From positions 1 through 8,982 of the forward strand of contig MGSU01000162.1 in the NCBI GenBank assembly GCA_001799195.1: a DNA stretch of 8,982 nucleotides, written 5' to 3'. Below the pieces are notes generated by a model. The model ran no database searches, was not told the DNA's origin, and saw nothing but the letters and a program-made list of their open reading frames with translations. The translations under genes were made by a program, and so were the position numbers. How positions within the stretch are numbered: the first letter of the stretch is position 1; each line of letters begins with the position of its first letter. The DNA is from Deltaproteobacteria bacterium RIFOXYA12_FULL_61_11 (GTDB lineage: Bacteria; Bdellovibrionota_F; JAHFAK01; YA12-FULL-61-11). Below, in pieces: positions 1 to 6,595 of this stretch.

Positions 1-1
1 G

Positions 2-682
2 GTGACCATGCCGCACAAAGTCGACTTCTTGCCCCTGCTCGACCAACTCGACCCGCTCGCCGCAGCGGTCGGAGCGGTCAACACCGTGGTCGTTTCCGAG
101 GAGCGACTGGTAGGTTACAATACCGACGTGCTCGGCGCCGTGAGCGCACTCGAGGAGATGATCCGTCTGGAGGCTACCGAGGCCCTGGTCCTGGGTACCG
201 GCGGAGCGGCCCGCGCCGTCGTGGTCGGACTACTGCACGCTGGAGCACGTGTCTCGCTCTGGGGTAGGAACGAAGCCGATGCTGCCGGTATGGCCCTGGC
301 CTTCGGGGTGGCGTGGATCTCGACTTCGGAACTCGCTGCCGCCGTCCCCGAGCACGACGTGGTGGTCAACGCGACGTCCGCGGGCATGCCTCCCGCTCTC
401 GAACTCACCCCTGTCCCACCAGCATTGCTACGGCCCCGGCAGGTGCTCATGGACCTCGTGACCTCGCCGCTCCACACCACCCTGGTTCGCGCTGCCCTGG
501 CCAAGGGGTGCCGGGTCGTCACCGGAGAACGGATGCTGTTGCACCAGGCCGCGGCGCAATTCCGGCTGTGGACCGGCCTTTCTCCGGAACCAACATATCT
601 GGAGACCGTTCTGGCACGGGCGTTCAGCGGAACGCACGAAGAGAAACCGTCGTACCGGGATCCCGTCAGCTCCGGGGTTTGA
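2..682 (+). CDS. aroE: Shikimate dehydrogenase (NADP+), 5'-truncated
   Basis: AroE reduces 3-dehydroshikimate to shikimate with NADPH in the cytoplasmic shikimate pathway to aromatic amino acids. The visible part begins inside the conserved VTMPHK substrate-site motif, whose lysine is a catalytic residue. It continues through GAVNTVV and the YNTD motif carrying the catalytic aspartate (about residues 39-42 of the visible part), then the NADP-binding glycine loop LGTGGAARA (about 64-72), NATSAGM, and the C-terminal MLLHQAAAQF helix. Judged against the usual length of about 270 residues, roughly 60 N-terminal residues lie before the window, so no start codon is assigned; the first codon here is an internal valine. 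The last 15 or so residues form a low-complexity tail extending over the stop of the convergent TPR gene. Identity is very secure. Confidence 0.96.
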   Translation: MTMPHKVDFLPLLDQLDPLAAAVGAVNTVVVSEERLVGYNTDVLGAVSALEEMIRLEATEALVLGTGGAARAVVVGLLHAGARVSLWGRNEADAAGMALAFGVAWISTSELAAAVPEHDVVVNATSAGMPPALELTPVPPALLRPRQVLMDLVTSPLHTTLVRAALAKGCRVVTGERMLLHQAAAQFRLWTGLSPEPTYLETVLARAFSGTHEEKPSYRDPVSSGV

Positions 683-2111
683 GCTGGACGAGGACCGCCT
701 TCACCGCGGTGGCTACATCGGAAGGGATGTCCTTGCCCGCGGTCCAGGCTTCCAGGTCGTCGAAGGCCCAACCGCTGTCCTTGACCGTAGCGCGCAGTTT
801 TTCCAATTCCTTCTTGTAGGGCTGCTCCGGAGTGCGTTGGATCAGGTCGAGCAGATGCAAGAAGGCCACGGCAACCAATTTATCCTTGGGGAGGACTGCT
901 TTCTCGAGGGCTCCCTTGAAGGTGCCGCGGGCTTTCTCGTAACTGCCTGCGAGAAGCTGCAACTCACCGAGAGTCAGCCAGGTGATGACGTCTTTGGGAT
1001 CGAGTTCGAGACTGCGGGCGACGTTCTCCATGGCCTTATCGGGCATTTTCAGCCCTTTGTACGACAAGCCCTTGCCGAACAGGGCATCGGCGTGTTTTGG
1101 GTCGATGGCCAGGATGCACGAGAAATCCTTCAGCGCCTCGCCAAACTCCTTGAGTTCGAGATCGATGATGCCGCGGTTGTAATAGCTGGAAACGTGAGCG
1201 GGGTTCAATTCGATGGCCGCGCTGTAGTCCTCGAGGACCTGGACGTAGAGTTTGAGCCCCTCGTAGGCAACCCCGCGACCGAAATAATAATCGGCGTTCT
1301 TCGGACTGAGGAGGATGGCACTGGTGTAGTCGTTGACCGCCAGGGCGTACTGAGCCTGGACCTCGAACACGTTGCCGCGGTTGTAATACGCAAGACTGTC
1401 GCGCGGGTTGAGGGAGATAGCCCGGGTGAAATCGGCCATGGCCAGGTCGTACTCTTTATCCAGGAAGCGCACGTAGCCCCGATTGCCGTAGGCAGTGCCG
1501 TAACCGGGTTCAAGCTGTACCGCTTGGTCGAAATCGGTATACGCGGTCTTGTTGTCCTTGCGCGCCAGGTGACATAACCCGCGATTGTTATAGGCCGCGG
1601 CATTCTTCGGATCCAGTTGCAGCAAGCGGGTGAAATGCTCGATGGCTTTGTCATGGTTGCCGAAACGGTACTCGGTGACTCCACGCCCGGCGAGCACCCC
1701 CGGAAAGGCGGGGTCGAGCTTCGCAGCGCGGTCGAAATCGGCCAGGGCATCTTTGTATTTGTTCATCATGCCGAAGAGGATCCCGCGGTTGGTCAAGGCG
1801 TTGATGAAGGTCGGGGACAGCTCGAGGGCTTTGTTGTAGGAAGCCAGTGCGCCGAGGTAATCGTTGAGGTATTTCTTGGTGATACCGAGATAGTGATGGA
1901 TGTTGTGATCCTTCGGCCTGCGTTCCAAGGCGTGTTCGAAATGCTTCCGGGCCTCGAGGTAATCATCGATGTTGAAGGCCTTGATCCCGAGGTAGAGATC
2001 CTCGGCATAATCCTTGTCGATCTCGACGTCGCGTTTCTGTGGATAATCGGTCAATTCTTGACCCCACACGGTGCCCAAGGCGAGGGCGAGAACAACGGTC
2101 GCGATTCGCAC
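666..2111 (-). CDS. Exported tetratricopeptide-repeat (TPR) protein
   Basis: This 481-residue protein is built almost wholly from TPR helices, which mediate protein-protein contacts; no catalytic domain is seen. A signal peptide covers about residues 1-17 (MRIATVVLALALGTVWG), followed by QELTDYP, so the mature protein should be periplasmic or secreted. There is no lipobox cysteine. I count eleven consecutive 34-residue units from about residue 40 to 415, most ending in a ...LDP/LNP/LSP turn and several carrying the YYNRG or YGNRG helix-A signature. A non-repeat helical tail of about 65 residues follows. The GTG at 2111 is preferred as start because GGAGG (2117-2121) sits 5 nt upstream; an in-frame GTG at 2123 would place that Shine-Dalgarno inside the gene. 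The stop lies within the 3' end of convergent aroE (17-bp overlap). The partner is unknown. Confidence 0.88.
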   Translation of the reverse strand: MRIATVVLALALGTVWGQELTDYPQKRDVEIDKDYAEDLYLGIKAFNIDDYLEARKHFEHALERRPKDHNIHHYLGITKKYLNDYLGALASYNKALELSPTFINALTNRGILFGMMNKYKDALADFDRAAKLDPAFPGVLAGRGVTEYRFGNHDKAIEHFTRLLQLDPKNAAAYNNRGLCHLARKDNKTAYTDFDQAVQLEPGYGTAYGNRGYVRFLDKEYDLAMADFTRAISLNPRDSLAYYNRGNVFEVQAQYALAVNDYTSAILLSPKNADYYFGRGVAYEGLKLYVQVLEDYSAAIELNPAHVSSYYNRGIIDLELKEFGEALKDFSCILAIDPKHADALFGKGLSYKGLKMPDKAMENVARSLELDPKDVITWLTLGELQLLAGSYEKARGTFKGALEKAVLPKDKLVAVAFLHLLDLIQRTPEQPYKKELEKLRATVKDSGWAFDDLEAWTAGKDIPSDVATAVKAVLVQLKPRS

Positions 2112-2116
2112 GGTGA

Positions 2117-2121
2117 CCTCC
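2117..2121 (-). promoter_or_regulatory. Ribosome binding site deciding the TPR gene start
   Basis: On the minus strand GGAGG is followed by TCACC and then GTG at 2111-2109. The 5-nt spacing is good, and the protein then begins with a compact basic N-terminus leading straight into the signal peptide. The upstream GTG at 2123 overlaps this site and has no Shine-Dalgarno of its own as good. Confidence 0.7.
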
Positions 2122-2131
2122 ACTACGAGCG

Positions 2132-2155
2132 ATGGACCTTGGCATTTCGGTCCAT
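2132..2155 (-). repeat. 7-bp perfect inverted repeat in the TPR gene leader
   Basis: ATGGACC (2132-2138) and GGTCCAT (2149-2155) are exact reverse complements separated by 10 nt. The repeat lies between the predicted -10 box and the ribosome binding site of the TPR gene, starting about at the expected transcription start. It could be a 5'-terminal mRNA hairpin or an operator. The repeat is seen directly; the function is inferred. Confidence 0.5.
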
Positions 2156-2158
2156 TCC

Positions 2159-2187
2159 GTTCTACCCTCGGCCAGGATTGAAGTCAA
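2159..2187 (-). promoter_or_regulatory. Sigma70-type promoter for the TPR gene
   Basis: On the minus strand, TTGACT (2187-2182, 5 of 6 to consensus) is separated by exactly 17 bp from TAGAAC (2164-2159, 4 of 6). Transcription would begin near 2152, giving a leader of about 40 nt before the GTG at 2111. Spacing, orientation and position all fit, though it has not been tested. Confidence 0.55.
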
Positions 2188-2302
2188 CGCGTTCGATGGT
2201 CTAGGTTAGTTTCTCACGACTCGAGCGGTCCGGAGTTCTACTCGGAGCGGGCAGCGACGCGGGCTTCGACGAAGATTTCGAGAACCTCCCTGAGGAATTC
2301 CC

Positions 2303-2614
2303 ATGGAAGAAGAACCGGTGGTAGTGCCGATAGACGGGGAACTGGACCTGCACACCTTCCGTCCGAGCGAGGTGTCCGAGTTGGTACAGGATTACCTGGC
2401 CGAATGCCTCGCCCAGCGGATTCTGCGCGTGCGGATAGTCCACGGCAAAGGTACCGGCGCCTTGCGAGCCACGGTCCATGCGGCACTCGATCGCTGTGCC
2501 CTGGTCGCGAACTATCGACTCGCCGGTCCCGGAGAAGGTTCCTGGGGAGCGACCATCGTCCATCTCTGCCCCGTTCAAGGAATTACCGAGGCTGTGGTGG
2601 ACAACCTCGGCTGA
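2303..2614 (+). CDS. Small Smr-domain protein (Smr/MutS family)
   Basis: This 103-residue cytoplasmic protein is essentially one Smr domain, the fold also found at the C-terminus of MutS2, where it binds or nicks nucleic acid. The N-terminal strand motif LDLHTF (residues 14-19) contains the conserved DLH. It is followed by the helix EVSELVQDYLAEC and the second signature VRIVHGKGTGALR (43-55) with HGKGTG. WGATIVHL (81-88) closes the fold. There is no MutS ATPase or other domain. The ATG at 2303 is preceded by GAGG at 2292-2295 with 7-nt spacing. The gene is divergent from the TPR gene across about 190 bp and convergent with the SGNH gene, which it overlaps by 40 bp. Known small Smr proteins have been linked to DNA repair or ribosome-associated endonuclease activity; which applies here cannot be told. 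Confidence 0.9.
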   Translation: MEEEPVVVPIDGELDLHTFRPSEVSELVQDYLAECLAQRILRVRIVHGKGTGALRATVHAALDRCALVANYRLAGPGEGSWGATIVHLCPVQGITEAVVDNLG

Positions 2615-4131
2615 CCTTCCGCGACCTCCAAGCCGACCCTGCGAAAGCCTTCCTCAAGGCATGGAGCAACCCGGAACATGTCGCGATCGAGGGGTTTCCC
2701 CCGCAGTTCGATCGCTGCTGCTACCAGCCTCAACCCCTCTTCTTTCTTGCCCTCGAGCAGGGCCAGTGCGCCGGCATTGAGCACACCTTTCCAGGAACGC
2801 GGAGCCAACCTGCGCAGTTGTTCGAGGAAGTGGGCAGCGCCCTCCAAGTATCGTACGGGCGCAACCATGGCCGCCCTCGCGCTGTCGAGCAGGTATTTTT
2901 CTCGAAACTCGGCGAGTTCCGTCGGCGTCATCCGGGTCCGCAGGTATTCGTTGAGGAGTACCTCGGCAGGGGGGAGTTCGAGGCCGGGTTCGAGGAGGCG
3001 CCCCTCTCGGCTCAGGGACAAGACCAACTCGCGTGCGATCAAGGTATTACCCAAGGGACTAGGGTGGCAGAAATCACAGAAGAGCTCGTATCCCGGAACT
3101 TCTGGCAACATCGCTTCACGTCGGAAGAGCTCCTCGAGGTCGAGCAGGAGGACCTTCTCGTTCTCGGTCGCCAGAGTGCGCAACACGGAGTTGAAGGGAG
3201 ACAGTGCTCGCAAGGGAATGGGATCCAGGTCCCGGGCTTGCTCCAAGGCCGCCTTGGCTGCTGGGTACTCTCCTCGGGCGAGATGCAGTTTTCCGGCGAG
3301 AAAATGCATCCACGCATCCTCGGGCCAGGTCCTGAGGCCTTCTCCGACCAACTCGGCCACCACCTCGTACCGGTGTTCCCTCAGAGCTCGTTTCGCCCGG
3401 ACCACGCTGAGTTCTTCGGCCGAAGGAGGTCCGGGAGCATCGAAGGTCAAGTCGGCCGGAGCCCAATCCGCGAGGTTCGAGGTCGAGGTCAACAGCACCA
3501 GGGGCACGCCGCGAGCTTCTGCTCGGGTTACGATCGCCCGTAGGTTCTCCTCGTACACTGTCAGATGCCGGCGCAGCGCGTCCTGACGGTGAGGCAGGGG
3601 CTCCCGCACCGCGGAAACGGCGTCCTTGGTCCCGAGGTCCAGGAAGGTGGAGAGATTTCTCCAGAGAAGGGCCATCTCCCCGATCAAGGCAAAATCATAG
3701 GCCCGCCTCTGGAAGAGGGAACGCGGCAGGACTGCTCGGAATTCGTTGTGCCCGCACTGGACCACCAAGAGGTCGGGAGCATGCTCGAGAGCTGACACTG
3801 CCAACGCTCGCACGCGCTCACTCGGGACGCCGGGCACCCCGATGCTGTGAACTTCCAGCCGAGCAGCCGGCGCATAGGTATCGAGGAGGTAGCGGAACTG
3901 AGCCACGAAACCGAAGCGCGGTACCGGCACGCCGAAGATGGTCGATTCCCCGACGAGGATGACGAGTCGATGCTCGGGGTGGGATCGGTGGAGACCGACC
4001 GCGGCTCCCCTCTCGGCAGGAGGGCTGACCCATGCGACCAACCGGGCAACACCTTCCAGAGTAAGGAGCACCGTCCCGCTGACGAGCAACGCGAACAACA
4101 AGGTACGCACTCTGGGTCTCTCCATCAGCAC
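2575..4131 (-). CDS. Membrane-anchored SGNH/GDSL-type hydrolase with embedded TPR-like segment
   Basis: This 518-residue protein has an N-terminal hydrophobic segment (about residues 9-34) that should act as a signal anchor, placing the rest outside the cytoplasmic membrane. SGNH blocks are visible in order: VGEST with nucleophile Ser63 (block I), IGVPGVPSE with Gly98/Gly101 (block II), CGHNEF with Asn129 (block III) and DFCHPS with Asp353 and His356 (block V). The likely reaction is ester or acetyl hydrolysis on a lipid or glycan; the substrate is unknown. Between blocks III and V, residues about 240-305 look like two TPR units (WMHFLAGKLHLARGEYPAAKAALEQA...), and residues 415-475 are also helical and TPR-like. 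The start is taken as GTG 4131 with an AGAGGGG element 7 nt upstream; ATG at 4125 is an alternative. It follows hydE by 124 bp, so co-transcription is possible but not shown. Confidence 0.82.
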   Translation of the reverse strand: MLMERPRVRTLLFALLVSGTVLLTLEGVARLVAWVSPPAERGAAVGLHRSHPEHRLVILVGESTIFGVPVPRFGFVAQFRYLLDTYAPAARLEVHSIGVPGVPSERVRALAVSALEHAPDLLVVQCGHNEFRAVLPRSLFQRRAYDFALIGEMALLWRNLSTFLDLGTKDAVSAVREPLPHRQDALRRHLTVYEENLRAIVTRAEARGVPLVLLTSTSNLADWAPADLTFDAPGPPSAEELSVVRAKRALREHRYEVVAELVGEGLRTWPEDAWMHFLAGKLHLARGEYPAAKAALEQARDLDPIPLRALSPFNSVLRTLATENEKVLLLDLEELFRREAMLPEVPGYELFCDFCHPSPLGNTLIARELVLSLSREGRLLEPGLELPPAEVLLNEYLRTRMTPTELAEFREKYLLDSARAAMVAPVRYLEGAAHFLEQLRRLAPRSWKGVLNAGALALLEGKKEEGLRLVAAAIELRGKPLDRDMFRVAPCLEEGFRRVGLEVAEGQPRLSTTASVIP

Positions 4132-4255
4132 CGTCTCGCCCCTCTCGAGATGATCATGTGTTGGGTGGGTCCTCCAAGGTTCTCGTTGCTCCTAGCCCAT
4201 GGCGAAGGCTCGGGCAAGCCGAAATCCACGCACCCCCGAGAGGCCCGTCCGGGGA
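4132..4255 (-). other. Gap between hydE and the SGNH gene, no clear signal
   Basis: No open gene is apparent. There is a short G+C stem candidate without a T tract just after the hydE stop, and a weak promoter-like pair (TTGCCC, 17 bp, TAGGAG) on the minus strand. An 8-bp palindrome ATGATCAT lies at 4150-4157. None is strong enough to decide whether the SGNH gene has its own promoter. Confidence 0.4.
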
Positions 4256-5329
4256 TCAGCCCCTTCTCCGCCTGGAACCGGGGCCTGTGCCGAGTTTCCG
4301 CCCACGCTCCCCAAGCCAGGTTTCCAGACCCTCCCGGGTCAGGGGAATCGTTGAGCCATCGGTCTTGCCGGGATAGATCCGGTACCGTTCCCGGAAAGCA
4401 GGCGGGGTGAAATTCGGCATCAGGACATTGGCTCCTCGGCGCAGGCCGAGTTCGCGGCCCTCTGCCGGATCCAGGGTGCCGAGAGCAGTAGTGCTGGGCA
4501 GGTTGGAGAAGGGGCAGAGCAGCCGAGCGAGCGCGTACAGCTTGCACGTCATCGTAGCATCCCCCGGAACGTCCCCAGCCCTTGGGATCAGACCGCCGAG
4601 GGGGGTGGCCGGATGGGGGATGAAGGGTCCCAGGCCGATCATGTCCAGATCGAGTTCACGGAACAGGCGCAGATCGCGGACCAGACTGCGATAGCTCTGC
4701 CCGGGCAAACCGACCATGACCCCGCTGCCGACCTCGTACCCCGTTCGGCGCAACACCTCGAGCAATGCCAGTCTCGACAAGGCTCCGGGGGCGAACGGTG
4801 GGTGCAGCATCGCGTACAGGTCGGCCTCCGAGGTCTCGAAGCGCAGGAGGTACCGATCGGCACCTGCTTGCCGCCAGCTCCAGAGCTCCTCGGGTTCGCG
4901 TTCTCCCAGGCTCAGCGTTACGGCAAGTTCCGTCGTGGTCTTGATCCGGCGAACCAGCGTGGACACCCGGTCGGTATCGAGGCAGGGATCTTCGCCGCCC
5001 TGGAGCACGATGCTGCCGCATCCCGCTCGGCGCATCCGCTCGGCACAGGCAAGCACATCCTCATCGCTCATCCGGTAGCGCTCGAGCCCTCGGTTGCTCA
5101 CGGCCAGGCCGCAATAGAGGCAACCGCGGCGGCAATGGCTGGACAACTCGACCAAGCCCCGGCAATGCACCTCGTCCCCGACGTACGCGCGTCTCGTCCG
5201 GTCAGCAGCTTCCCACAGCTTCTGAAGGAGCCGAGGATCGGTCTCCCGCAGCCATCGCTCCAGTTGAGCGTCGTCGAGTTCCTGCCAGCCCCGCTCGTCC
5301 ACGGGGACGACCTGCTCAGTCACGGGCAC
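4256..5329 (-). CDS. hydE: [FeFe]-hydrogenase H-cluster maturation radical SAM enzyme HydE
   Basis: HydE is a cytoplasmic radical SAM enzyme that, in the established pathway, acts on the HydG-derived iron synthon during assembly of the diiron subcluster. The 357-residue protein has the HydE-type CX3CX2C motif (Cys66, Cys70, Cys73, in ELSSHCRRGCLYCG) for the SAM-binding [4Fe-4S] cluster, GGEDP at 111-115, RYLLRFETSEADLY at 159-172, and the family signature TTALGTLDPAEGRELGLRRGANVLMPNFTP (280-309) followed by YRIYPGK. The C-terminal cysteines that hold a second cluster in some HydE proteins are absent. The gene overlaps the hydF stop by 14 nt, indicating translational coupling. GTG 5329 and GTG 5323 are both possible starts: GGAG lies 4 nt before the first, and another GGAG 5 nt before the second. 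BioB is excluded by the TTALGTLDP region and by the gene neighbours. Confidence 0.95.
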   Translation of the reverse strand: MPVTEQVVPVDERGWQELDDAQLERWLRETDPRLLQKLWEAADRTRRAYVGDEVHCRGLVELSSHCRRGCLYCGLAVSNRGLERYRMSDEDVLACAERMRRAGCGSIVLQGGEDPCLDTDRVSTLVRRIKTTTELAVTLSLGEREPEELWSWRQAGADRYLLRFETSEADLYAMLHPPFAPGALSRLALLEVLRRTGYEVGSGVMVGLPGQSYRSLVRDLRLFRELDLDMIGLGPFIPHPATPLGGLIPRAGDVPGDATMTCKLYALARLLCPFSNLPSTTALGTLDPAEGRELGLRRGANVLMPNFTPPAFRERYRIYPGKTDGSTIPLTREGLETWLGERGRKLGTGPGSRRRRG

Positions 5330-6569
5330 TCCGCTCCCTGGGGAGGATGCTCGACGAACGGAGGAGCTCGAGGGCCTCGGGGAAGGGGGCCAGCGCCCGT
5401 TCGAACATGCCCAGACTATAGGCTATGGTCAGCCCGTAGTTGGTCACCGGGACACCGGCGGCGGAGCAGCGGGCGATACGACCGAGAACCTCTTTGCGGT
5501 TGAGGGTGCAGGATCCACACAAGATCGCCAACGAGAAGCTGGGGAGATCCTCCGGAAAATCATGCCCCTGGACGGTGACGAAATCCAACTCGCCGCCGAC
5601 GTAGTTCCCGAGCCAGCGCGGGATCTTGACCCGCCCGATGTCGTCCGCCACGGGGTGGTGACTGCAGGCTTCGGCGATCAGCACGCGGTCTCCCGGATGT
5701 AAGGTCTCGATGGCGAGGGTGCCTTCGACCTGAGTGAGCAAGTCGCCGCGGTAGCGCGAGAACAGGATGGAGAAGCTCGTCAGCGGGACCGCTTCGGGAG
5801 TGGCCGCGGCCACGTCGAGGAAGGCTTGGGAATCCGTGACCACCAGGTCCGGAGGACTCACCAGGCCGTGAAGAGCTGCTCGCAAGGACGTCTCCCGAGT
5901 CACCAAGCACCGTACCCCGTGGTCGAGCAGTTCGCGGATCGACTGGACCTGGGGCATGATCAAACGGCCCTTGGGCGCCTCTTGATCGATGGGCACGACC
6001 AGGACGACCAGGGAGCCGGGAGGCACCAGATCTCCGAGGATTGGCCGATCTTCAAAGAAGGCCGGCGGAGCTGCCTGCAACAAGGCCTCGCGCAAGGCCG
6101 GAATACCCTCGCCGGTATCGGCACGGGTGAGGACCACCGGGAGGCCCTGACCCTTCAGGACCTCGAGTACCTCGCCAGAAGGTGCTTCGAGATCGATCTT
6201 GTTGAAGACCACGACCACGGCCGTGCCGCGCCGGTGCAACTCCTCGAGGAGACGTTCCTCGAACTCGCCCCAGGTTCCGGCGACCACCAGCACGGCGAGC
6301 TCTATCCGTTGCAAGAGAGCCCGTGTGCGTTCTACCCGCTGAACGCCGAGGGCTCCTTCGTCGTCGAGACCAGCGGTGTCGAGGAACAGCACCGGTCCCA
6401 AGGGCAGGAATTCCATCGGCTTCTCCACCGGATCGGTCGTGGTCCCGGGGACGGCCGAGACGATGGAGACGTACTGTCGGGTGAGTGCATTCAGGATGCT
6501 CGACTTCCCGACGTTGCGGCGACCGAGAATGCCGATGTGCAGGCGCATGGATCTGGGGGTCTTTCTCAT
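5316..6569 (-). CDS. hydF: [FeFe]-hydrogenase maturation GTPase/scaffold HydF
   Basis: HydF binds the diiron subcluster precursor on its own iron-sulfur cluster and transfers it to apo-hydrogenase, with GTP hydrolysis modulating the interaction. The 417-residue protein shows an N-terminal GTPase domain: GRRNVGKS P-loop (16-23), PGTTTD switch I (41-46), DTAG (64-67) and NKID (123-126). A middle dimerisation region follows. The C-terminal cluster domain has Cys302 and His304 in EACSHH, then Cys351 and Cys354 in ILCGSC, that is CxH-X46-CxxC, which matches the HydF signature. The ATG at 6569 is chosen because GGGAG lies 5 nt upstream and the protein then begins right before the G domain, at normal family length. 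It starts 26 nt after the hydG stop and ends inside hydE, so the three genes form one operon. Confidence 0.96.
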   Translation of the reverse strand: MRKTPRSMRLHIGILGRRNVGKSSILNALTRQYVSIVSAVPGTTTDPVEKPMEFLPLGPVLFLDTAGLDDEGALGVQRVERTRALLQRIELAVLVVAGTWGEFEERLLEELHRRGTAVVVVFNKIDLEAPSGEVLEVLKGQGLPVVLTRADTGEGIPALREALLQAAPPAFFEDRPILGDLVPPGSLVVLVVPIDQEAPKGRLIMPQVQSIRELLDHGVRCLVTRETSLRAALHGLVSPPDLVVTDSQAFLDVAAATPEAVPLTSFSILFSRYRGDLLTQVEGTLAIETLHPGDRVLIAEACSHHPVADDIGRVKIPRWLGNYVGGELDFVTVQGHDFPEDLPSFSLAILCGSCTLNRKEVLGRIARCSAAGVPVTNYGLTIAYSLGMFERALAPFPEALELLRSSSILPRERSARD

Positions 6570-6595
6570 CTTCTCTCCCTGCACTGTCGGCTGAT

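Noticed and set aside
837-2204. Two plus-strand frames opposite the TPR gene (837-1577 and 1617-2204)
   Set aside because: They mirror the regular repeat units of the TPR gene and have composition typical of antisense translation.
2404-3543. Long plus-strand frame opposite the SGNH hydrolase gene
   Set aside because: No domain or ribosome binding site; the minus-strand product has all SGNH catalytic blocks.
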